From Pisaster brevispinus (taxonomy: Eukaryota; Echinodermata; Asteroidea; Forcipulatida; Asteriidae), in NCBI GenBank assembly GCA_023634235.1, contig JAMKCF010000013.1:10098296-10162295 (forward strand): a stretch of 64,000 bases of DNA, read 5' to 3'. The notes under the pieces are model-generated. The model ran no database searches. It was not told the DNA's origin and saw nothing but the letters and a program-made list of their open reading frames with translations. Below are positions 12,501 through 24,500 of the stretch, piece by piece. Position 1 is the stretch's first letter; each line of letters starts with the position of its first letter. A program made the position numbers and the translations under genes.

Positions 12501-15500
12501 TCGTTATCGGATTGTTTTATTTTTTGCTTTGTTTTGTTAATTTATCAGGTTTCTATATACATTTCATTTCTCGTATTGCATTTCTTTTGTCTTATTTTAC
12601 AGTATATTTGCATGTCTTGCACAACCATGCTACACTTTCTTTGAGTTTGCTTAGTTGTTTGCTTCATTTCAATTAGTGCTCAATTATTCGCTTTCTTTGT
12701 TACGTCTTCTTTACGTTGCCGTTCATTGCTGTGGTTTTGATTTGCTGTCATCTATGTTTTTTATGACATGCTTTGCCCATCATTGTCTTTCACTGCTTTT
12801 CACAGCATTTATTTTTATTTTTTTATTTTTATTTTTTATTTTTTGCTCCTGGGGTTCGGATGCTGTATGTTTTTGTTCTCATGCCAATAACCTGTTACAT
12901 CATTTTGAATTGTATTAGTTCTTTGTTGTTGCTACCTTAGTTATATTTGTGTTTTATTGTCCACTGATGTTTGCCGATATTGATGATATTTCTGATGATG
13001 TTTTCAATGATAGCAATTAATGTTCTTATTTTGACTCAGGTGAGTTCAATACTCTACAGTGTTCTGTACCCGGTTTATTTTCATTTTTTTACATGAATTC
13101 CAGGAGCCTCTGTAGACATTTCTTCAACATTCAAGATTGTTTGTTCACATTAAATCATTCTTTTCCCATTTATGTATTCACGGAGGGGTAGGAGGGGTAG
13201 CCATGTTTATTTCCAACTCGCTGAATTTTCGTACACGTGAGGATATTATGCCCTCTCATGACGAGTTAAAGAGCATCTTCATTGAAACACAGCGAGAAAA
13301 TGCCTGTAATCTCATTGTTGGAAATGTCTACAGGGCTCCTGGTACTTCCTTTGAAAACTTCAATAGGGCGTTTGATACTTGTCTTGATAAGATAACAACG
13401 GAGGGTAAGCTGTGTAACGGGGTGATTTCAACATTAACTTGCTCAATTGTGCAGATCATCAACCCACGGACGACTTTGTGAATGTTGTCTTCGCCTCTGG
13501 ATTCCACCCTTTAATTCCTAAGCCCACCCATATCACCCCTCACACTGCAACACTAAAAGACAGTATACTAACTAATTCTGATCTAGAACTCTCAGCTGGA
13601 ATACTGTCCTGAGATATATCCGATCACTTTTTCTTTTTTTTCAACTCACTTCTTCCTGCTTTCAAGGCTCTGTAACTCGTAATACATATCTTCATAGAAA
13701 CGTCAACACCAACTCTCTCAATTCCTTCAAACAGCACATAAGTACAATGGATTGGAGTGATGTTGATGACGCTTCGGAACAGACTCTGCCTATGATTCTT
13801 TTCTTTCTACTTTTTTTCTCATGCTACGATTCTCATTTCCCACTTACTCTTAAAACTACTGCGAAACCAAACAAGAATCAGCCTTGGATTACTCAATCCA
13901 TTAGTAATTCCTTTTTTTTTTTAACAGGTTGCATAGGCATTTCCTCCGTCCACCATTAATACAGAGTCTATATAAATAAACTCACCACCATCATTCGTCT
14001 TGCCAATACACATTATTATGCTGCTAAGCTGGAAAGTGCCAAGGGTAACCTTAAAAATATCTGGAGAAAAATCAACGGTCTGCTTGGGAGACGAAAAGGA
14101 GAAAACCTTCCCGATGATTTCATGATCGGAGATGATGTGTCGTCCGTACCCTCGTATATCCTTGACTCCTTGACATTTCACTAACATTGCCCCTCCTTAG
14201 CTAACAAAATACTAACACGCACTTTATGGATTCCTTGCACAACCCACATTATTTTTTTCCCTACAGCCTACTAGTGCGTATGAGATCATTCAAGTTGGTA
14301 AGGAGCTTAAGAACAACAGCAACACTAGATCTGATGAAATTAGCTCCATAGTAGTCAAATATGTTCTTTATCTTATTGCCCATCGTCTTAGCCACATTTT
14401 CAATCTATCTTTTCTCAATGGATCTGTCCCTCTCAAAATATTCCCACTATTCAAGCCCGGTGACAAGCGCTGCACTAACAATTACAGGCCCGTCTCTGTT
14501 GGCCCTTGATTTACCAAAATCCTGGAACGTTTTGTCTTTAATCGTCTGTCTCAATTCATGTTTCTCATAACATCCTCTTTAAACAACAGTACGGCTTCAG
14601 ACCTAAACATTCCACAGAAATGGCCCTCGTTGATCTGGTTGACATGATGTTTTCATCAATAAACATCGTGCTGCCGATAATCTCTCCAAAGCTTTTGGTA
14701 CTATCAACCATTCTGTTCTTCTCTCTAAACCTCACTACTATGGCATCAGTGGCGTCCCACTGCAATGGCTTTCTGACCACTTATCCAACATAAATCAATA
14801 TACATCTGTCAGAACACCCATAGTCCACTTCTAGTGTTCCACAATAATCTGAATAAAACTTAGATGAGCATTTCTCACTTTACACTATCAGTTTATTGTT
14901 TAAAATCATTCAGCAATTTACATCAATAATTCGCGCAACTAATTGGGTCTCGAGCTTGAGGTAAATTTGATTAGAACAGCTAATTCAAAATCCAATTATC
15001 GATTCCAACTGGTTGACAAAATACTGTGATAAGTATCTACTACACTCTGCCATGTCTGTACAATTCAATTCAAGTTAGTGATTCAGTAATGTTTAAAACC
15101 TAACCACTACTTGACGAATAGAGACAATTTTTTATTTTTTATATTTTTTTTTTTGTCTGTCAGTTTCACTTCTGCTGCAGGCCACGGCTGAGCCAGCGGT
15201 TTCTGGTACGCCTTATAGCGTCACGACTTCACACTTCGATACGGGCCATCTGAAAATTCATTAGCCAAACGTATGCCATAATTTAGGCCACAAAACACAT
15301 GATACACTTCAACGTACATTTAATCCAACAATATTACCAAGTACAGACTTCAAAATGGCTCTCTTAATTTGCACAAGTTTTCAAAGACTTTTAAATTAAA
15401 ATTACATGGGTTCTTATCATGAGAGACTTCTTTAAATAATGAATTATATGAAATAAATTACTTACAATAGAAGATCTGTCGTCCAACCTGTCTCCTTTCT

Positions 15501-18500
15501 AAAGCTGGTAACTTTAGGCTCAAAGCCTACAGCAGCTAATCAAATGTTTAAGCTTGCAATGCTGGTGCAGCAAATTCCAGGTTGGATTTTCAATATCTTA
15601 CTCGGGTAAATCTTCGCTTTTTAAAAACATGTAGTAGCACAGCAAAACAGTGTGTGTACAACCATCACAAGCTCTAAGAAGGAATGGGTTCATATCCCAC
15701 CAAAACTAAATTGCTCTCACCCCCTATTGCCATCTCTTTTGCATACACTTTGTTCTCTCACACAGCACCCCAGACCAAATCTTTTCTTATTCAACTTACC
15801 TTAGAATATGCAAATTAAACCACTGAACCTTAAGCCTGAGACCATACAAACCTGGGTGAGGCTACTACTGGATTACAGTACAAAAGACAATGACTTTTCA
15901 ATCATGGCCACTGGGTTCTGGAAATAGGCCAGGCTGGGTACATTTACAATGGATAAAAAGAAGGTATGCAAATACAATCAAATAAGGAAAATTAATATTC
16001 ACATTAAATTTTAATACTGTTTTTTTTGTGTGACAACATCCTTCAAGAACCATTACTCGGACCGTCTCCTCATCGAACATGGTGTGCCTCAAGGGTCTTT
16101 CCTGGAACCCTTACTTTTTTCTACTTTATACTAACGACCTTCATTACTCTTCTCCTCTACTGAACTTCACTCTATTTGCCGATGATACCACGATCATTTA
16201 CTCTAGTAAAAATATCTCTTCTTTATTTGACATTCTCAACTCCGAACTCAAACTTGTTTCATAATGGTTCAAGGCTAACTTTCTCTAAACCACACCAAAA
16301 CAAACTTCATTATCTTCAACAAATCTTCTCGTTCCAAGACAAGTTTTTGCAGCTTCTTGAGATCGATGATACCCTATCAACAGGGTCTCATCTGCAAAAT
16401 TTATTGGAGTCATTATCGACCAAATTATTTCCTGGAATAGTCACATCTCTTCCATCACTAAAACTATCTCTCGCAACACCGGAGTACTTTCGCTCTTTTT
16501 CCCTCTCCCGCAATGATAATGCCCTACAATTCCCTGGTACTTCCATTCTTGAACTACTGTAATATTGTCTGGGCATGCACTCCTAGTCACACACAAATCG
16601 TATGACCTTTACTTCCTGTCGTAACGGAAGGTCAGAGTTTGCCTTTTTTTATTAACAACTCATTTTCAGGGTATATTTACAGTGTAACTCAACATTGAAA
16701 TTATATTGAACATTGGAACTCAACGGATAATTGGACCTTTCCATCAAGACGACACAAACAAGAGGATGTCATAAATACGTTATCAGGCACAGATTTATAT
16801 TAAATCAACCGTGAATTTTGTAGACATTCATAACTCATGAACCACACATTAGATTCTTACAATTTGCACGTTTTCGGATAGGTCGTTAAAAGATGAACAC
16901 ACACTACACAGGGCGTGACCAAATTAGAACTTGACTTCCGGCTCAAAACGGCAGTTGAACGTTTAGAAAAATTATTATCTCTACATAAATTTTGCATCAG
17001 ATTTTAGATGAGACATACTGCCATTTCCAGGCTCTGTAAAGCATAACAAACTGTGGGTGCACATCCAAGCCGTTCCCACGCGCTGTAAGCGTCGAAAATG
17101 TCGTACACATTTCCAGCAATTTCCAGCTACCGCAAGTTTTTGATTCGGTTTCCAGTCCATATTGAAGCAAGTTTTCTTTAACTAAAACAACGGTTTTCGC
17201 ACAATGTGCGGTAGCACCTAGTGTGAATCTACTAGCTGTGTAGACTTGTTCTAAGGAAACCAGTTCTTGCTTTTTATTCTACTGCCGCGGAGTAGATTAT
17301 TGATATCAGGAAACTACTTTTAAAGACTTTGTTCTGAAAAGAACAGTCCAGCTTATGGCTACTACTTGGGCGAGACTACTTCTTCGATAGAGGTGACTTC
17401 TCGTATTTACTTCACTGCTGCGGAGTGAGTTCTTAATTTGCTATAACGTTTTGACTAACTTGCTCTTTTCATAATCATAATCAAATGTTGGTGTATCCGG
17501 GTTCAGTGGTTTCAGAGTAAAGTCAGTCACTGCTCTAACAGGTTCGTCTGAAAGGAGATTTGTGGTTGGAGGGCTCAGGGCTAGTATATGGGTTGCTCAT
17601 TGTGTTTGAGTGCCCTCTGTAGTGGGGCATGTCAGTATATTAATGGATTGTGTGCAAATTACTGCTTATTAAATGACCGGTACCTGTTTTTATACATAGT
17701 CTTAATCATTTGAGTTCTGAATTACATGCACTCAAATAGTTTACTCAACGAAGAATGACTTTGTGAGCACGAAATATTCAAACAAACATTTTGAAAACTC
17801 AAAACCATTTCGTTATCTCAATTAACTTGTTTGCCGAGTTCGACAACCTTTTGTTCTTGAACTCGTTTTGAGAGCAAGACATGTTTTGAGCAATCGAAAT
17901 GACTGCACGTGTACGAAAAATAAAATTAAAAAATTAAGCTCGCGGTCATTTTTACGCACTGAAAATTCAATTATTTCATCCGTTCGCAATCATTTCTACA
18001 CAAGAAATAAATGTGTTTTGTGAATAATATTAATATTCGAAATCGTTCCGCTCGAACGCTCAAAATTATGTGTTTAGTGCGCTCAAAATACAACAGTGAG
18101 AACTTGAAATAAAGTTATGACAAAACTTAAACTCCTGAAATGGAACAATCTGAGGGGAAATTAATTATTGAGAAAAACAAAACACATTTCGAACAAAACA
18201 ATGTTGTGGGAGCGCCAAAAAATAAAAAAAACAACAGGGTACAGTTTTTCATAGTGCGCGAAATGGTTTCGGCAAACGAACAAGTTTATTTAAAGGGAAT
18301 GAATTTATTAACTTCGAGCGCTCGAAATGCTTTGAGAAAAAATTGAATTCGCGAGAACAACATGATTTCGAACGATAGAATTGCGAGCATATTTTTGCTA
18401 TGTGTCCACTTAAAATGGGGGTTAATGTTTCATTTGACAACCAAGGTTGCAAACGAAGCATGTTTTTAGTTCGTGTCAAACGTGACAACTATTGACCACT

Positions 18501-21500
18501 AAAGAATTGCTGGCCGTTTTTGGTAAATATTTTTTAATATTAATTGTAATATCAGGTGTTCGTGAATTACATGTACGGCGGATCTTGTTTTTGTTCTGTT
18601 TGTTTTTCTTCTCCATATTCCTCTAAGGTGTTTGTGCAAAACGGGCGCGAACACTTCTTGATTTTGTTCATTTTTTTAAGTGTTTGTGCAATACGTGGAC
18701 GAACATATCTTGTTTGTTTTTTTGTTTTTTGGGGCGGTGTTTTTTTTTTTAGGTGTTCTTGCAATACAATTGATGTTGCTCTTTTCCCCTTCAACATCAA
18801 CTTCTTCCGTGAAAAATGCTCTCTACAGCATAACTCAAAATGTAAACCGAACTGAACTTTGGAACTTGTCAGACTGATGAACCTTAAAACCTTTGTGGGT
18901 GGCAGCCTACCGGTGTTGGATGGCAAAATTTAAATGTTTCTTGTTTGTTATCACTTTAAAAGCCCCGAGGGACTTCATCACCCAGGATATCCTAAACAGG
19001 ACCATTCCACATATCTTAAATTGGGGATTTAGTTCCCAGAGTTGTGTAAAACAAAATTATGGGCTGTGAAATGTTTTCCTTGCCAGCAAATGTACACAAA
19101 ATTTGGTATACCAGTGCACATAAGCACAGAGCTACACAGATCTAACCCTCTGATAAGTGAAACAATCTGTTCAGCTGTCTGTTCTCTGTAACAGGCTTGG
19201 CTTGTCAAGTCTTGTCGACTGATTGTTGAAGGCCACCACTCACCCCCCCCCCCCCCCGCCAGACAAATTGTCTCCACTATGTGAGAGATACAAAGAGAGA
19301 TAGATAGTGTGGCTATTTACGCTTGCAATAATACTTACAGTGAGTTAAGGGCTGTATTGTGTGGTCAAGAGGGTGTTAAAAATTTGTCAGGCTAATACAA
19401 AAATACAACACAAACATGAAACTTGAAACTCTTTGTTCTATATTATTTTTCTTTGTTCAACCCAAAAATTGTTTACGATTTAATTGCATCAAATATTACC
19501 AAAATTAACAAAAAAATAAATTAAACAAAAATTAGACCAACATTAATTAAAAAATAATTAAAAAGACAAATTAAAGCTTAAATAATCCTACACAACAATT
19601 GGGCATGCAAAGAAGTCACTTAGCTGTCAAAAGAATTATGGGAATATGAAATGTTATAACTCCCCACTCTACCACTTTACAACTGTAGCACCCTTCCATC
19701 CACCAGTGGTAGACTTACGTGGTCCTGAGGGTCTCTGGGGACGTACCCCCTATTTAATGTGAAGACTGTACAATTTGCATGACGTCATAATGACGTCTTC
19801 AGGTGTAAAATTAACATGTTTTTAAATTTGAACAATTACCATTTGCCATTTTGCTCAATTTCATTGAAGTTGAAGCTATAATGTTCGTAGTTGTACATTT
19901 GATAGTTAAAGACTGGGCCAACATTTGAAAAGTTAACTCAAAATCGTCTGACTTTTACTTCTTGTCTTACCAGAAGGTCAAAATCTGCCCCGTTTTTTTT
20001 TTTTTCGTTAAAAACAAATACAATTTTCGGTCATATCTCAAGATTGCAACTTATATAAGCATTAAAACTCATTTGGACAATTGAATCTTATTATCAGGAC
20101 CATATACATTTGATGACGTCATGATGACGTCACCAAGTATTGAACCACAATAAATCAAAGTTTAATAATAAAAACGACATAAGTCAATAAACACTCGTTG
20201 GATTTTTACGTTCCACACATAATTTGGTAGGTCGTAAAAAGTTCAACAAACGCTACACACAACGTGACTCCATTTGACCTTGACTTCCGGTTCAATCCGA
20301 AGTTGAAAATTTCAAAAATGTACCATCTTATATTGCAAAATAATTTGTAGATTACAGGTGAGTGATCCCACCTAAACTTTTGAACAGACAGGCATACCAA
20401 ATAGCTGCTCAATCATTAATGTTATCGCATAAACGATCAAATTCAGGCTCGGCAAAGACCCTGAGTCAGCTCAGCCTTATTGCTTTTTCACGGCTGAACC
20501 TTATTTATTTTCAAACAAGCTTTGGCGGCAACCCCTGAGTAGAGGTCGAACAAAAAGTGCTAGCTGCCTCTTTCCCGGACCGCAGGGCTGACCTTTATGC
20601 ACATTGCTTGTGTAGATTTTAAAACTGAACACCACCCCTACCTTAAGCCTTCTAAAGACCAGTCTTTTCCTGATGTTGTTAGTTACTTTTTACTTGTATA
20701 ACTCAATACTTGAAGCACCATCTAGTTCCTCTGGGTCTTTTTAGGTGCAACGACTGCATGTACCAACAGTTGAGTAATTTACAATTATGTACATAGGCCA
20801 TTGTATATTAATATCCTGATGGTAAGACATTTTTGTTCTATAATTTTAACCGGGCTGTTTGTTGCCACCACACCATTTATAGTTCCGGCCATGAAGGGTT
20901 AGTTCCACCAATTTTCCAATTTTGATGTCTTTCCCTTTTCCCTTGCCTTCTTGTACTCCTTTGGCCCAACATCGGCCGCCTTCGTGTACTTCTGCGCAAT
21001 TTTCAACAAATTCTCCTCAGTTCTCCTAATATGGCAATGTAAGTTCCTGCACTCGATGTTGACACTATCTGCCACACTTAGCAACCACCAGCCCCTCTGA
21101 CCTTGGAAGATAAAGTGTGCTTACATTCGACCGCGGATGAAGCGTACCATTCATGGTCATCAGTTTTCTCGTTCTCCTGTCCGTGACATCTAGCTCTTCC
21201 TTAGTCCACTCAACAATACTTGCATTGTACCTCATCAAAGACACGACCCATGTGTTAATTGCCTTAACCATGTTCCCTCCGTTCAGTTTAAACTTCAAAC
21301 ATTTCTTTACCCGTCTGATGTACTCTGCCCACAACCTCACCTTTGATCCCTCGTGAGGACATGACCCGATTCAAGTACTTCAAGATACAAATAAATCTCT
21401 TCCTCACCCAAAGCCCTCATCTGTGCACCATCTGGCAGAACGATACCATTAGAATGTACCCTCATTTCCCCCTTTTCATGGTTATTGAAGCACATTTTTT

Positions 21501-24500
21501 TTTGGCAAACTGCACCCCGATGTCATCAGTGAAAATCATGACGGTCTGCACCAAAGAATCGATCTCCGCCTCATTCTTTGCAAGCATCTTCAAATCGTCC
21601 ATAAAAAGCAGATGGTTGATCTTACATCCGTCCTTCTTCATTTCATAACCTGCACTCACCTTCCTCAGAATCATCGACAGGGGCATCAGTGCCAGAACAA
21701 ACAGGAGCGGAGACAGAGAGTCACCTTTGAAAATCCCTCTTCTTACGCATACCTTGTCCAGACTAACAAGATGCAAACATACCCATGCATGGCAAGCGAT
21801 GGCAAGCGATGGCAAGCGTGCCAACATTTTAGGGGCAAGTACACCCCATGTTTTATGGAAAACGTTCCAAGATGCAAGCGAGATGCCCATGCGTGGCAAG
21901 CGAGGACAAGCGTACCAATATTTCAAGGGCAAGTGTACTCCTTTTTTTTGGGGGGGGGCATGCGTGCTAACATTTTATAGGGCAATTGTACCTTTGTTGT
22001 GAATATTGGATGTAAGAACCCTCCATTATTACAAATGATGCGTTGCGTGTAGAGGCATCTGCAGTATGTGCTGTATAAATGTATCGTATTACTATTTACC
22101 ACTGCCCTTCCCTATGCGCAGTGGATTGCTTATAGAGGATCCAAACATCAGCATTTGTGGCCAAAGTACTTTTTCGTTTTTCCCACAGGGTTTTGGGGTT
22201 TTCGTAACCGGCTACTATCATGTTTGGTTTTGAAGCAAGTTCTACCACTTCCACCAATGACGCCGTAAGACAAGGAAGCTCCCTTAATTAAGTGCTCACG
22301 AGCTATTCAAAGTCACCCAAGCAAGGAATTGCACCACCAAACACGACATACTCAACCATGCCATCCAAACACCGAGGGGGAAAACAGAATGGGACCAGCG
22401 CCAGCCCATGCGAGCGTGAACCCATCACGCCCGGGGCATGCTCGATGGCACGCACAACGGCGATGAGGATTTCGAGGCATTCGTCAGGTCCACCCTCTCC
22501 AAAATTGCTGAAGGTCAGCGACAGCTGGAAGAGAAAATGGTAGCCTCTATAGAATTTAACATTGAACAAATCACCGAGTTCGAGAAGTCAAAGGATACTC
22601 TTCAAGAATCACTTAACATTGTGGTTTCGGAGGTTTCGACTACAAAGAGTCAACTTGCCTGGTTAAACCACGATATAAACAAGCAGGAGTGCTTCAGCCG
22701 TCGAAAGAACTTTTGAATTGTTGGTGTTCAGAGGTTAGTAAACGAAAGCTACGTCGACAAAGTAGTTGACATCCTGCGTACCCATTTTGACTGGGAAACC
22801 TCTCCGCACATCGAACAGGCTCACCGGGACGGTAAGGACATCGACGGCAGACCTTCCCACATCCTCGTAAAGCTCCTGTCGTACCAAGACAAAGTCAAGG
22901 TTATGAAGAATTGCAGCCAAACTCTCAATTTATTCATAGTAGATTATCTTACTACACAAGATTGGATAGAGAAAAGGACTTGGAAACATCAAGTAAAGAC
23001 CCTGTATGAAAATGGCACCAAGCTTCGTTTCTTTGCGGGCCGCTGAAGGCACGGCACTGGTGAGGTCTTCCCGTTTAATAAAGACTGTTAAAGACCCTTG
23101 GTTTTAACGAACTTCATTTGCCTTGTATCCGAATGTTTTGGGTGTGTGTCTATCTTGTATATTTTGTATACCAAGATGTATGTAATCTTTTGTTGTTTTC
23201 CATCCAGAATTGGTTGGGCTTGGGTGAAATCTCACTTTCTCTAATGTTATTGTTTTCCCTCGGGATCACGATGAGCGTTACTTGCGCCTTTCTCCTGTTT
23301 GCCCGTCCGATTTCACAGGAGGCGTTTTTTGGTTGATTGATTGGCTTCGACCCCCTTTTTTCTTTCTATGTTTTTTGTTTGTTTTTTTGCTGCAAAACCC
23401 TGGGGTAGCAGTTTGGTGTACTTTATATATACGGTGTTTCATATACGAATTTCTTATTTTCAAAATAGAAAGTGTTTTATTGATGAACACCCTTTTCGTA
23501 CATCGATAACACCTCTTCTCCTTTTTCCCCTCAATTGTTAAGTCATTATGTCTAGCCATCTCTCGACAACCTCAACGAATTGCCGAGGTTTGGGCAATCA
23601 AGCAAAACGTAGAGATGTTTTTCATTTCTTTAAATACTATATTTGTTGTTTGCAGGACGTACATTTTGATAAGGACATGGAAGACTTTGTTAAGAATGAA
23701 TGTTACTTTAGTTCCTTTAAGAGTAATTCTCGAGGCGTAGTAATTTTTTTTCAATAATAATTGTTAATTTAGAATCAAGAACGTCAAAATTGATTGCTTT
23801 TGTTATATGCTTGTACTTTGGAAATTGGTGACCATTAAATGGCTATCATTAATGTGTACGGTCCAAATACGGATGACCCGAATTTCTATTGGAATATTGC
23901 CACCATTCTAAACGACATAGACAATACTCATAATATATTATGTGGCGACTGAAATTTAAAGGGGCACACCGCCTTCGTTGGGCTATTTGGGCTACAAAAT
24001 AGGCTAACATATGACTTCAAAGGTCTTCCAGGAATGGAGAAGAACGGTTCCTAAAAGAAACCATCAAATTTTGCCGTTTTCGAGCATTTTTCAAAAAACG
24101 TAGGTCACGTGATTTATCCGAACCAAAAAAGTGGTTCGGATAAATCACGTGATCTTCGGAGTTAGTTTTACTTCCAGTCGTATAAAAGTAAATTACTGGA
24201 CCAAATTTAAATCTGTTTTGTTTACAAGTATTCATGAGTATTTGACAAAAAATACTATGTGTTCAGATTATTAATACAATTTGTAAATAATGATGAAAAA
24301 TCTAACGTAAGATTCGCATTCAGGGAGTCCGTGCAACCGAAGTGTGTTTTACGACGCACCAGCGTGGGAGCTAGTTGAACGTAAACCTTGGGGCGTATCC
24401 CGTACAGCCGGTGCCGTGTCTCGTGGGGCCAGAGAGACAAGCCCCGGGGCATGAACTCTACCAGCTTGCCGGTCTAGCCGTGAGCTTCGGAGCTTGTCGG

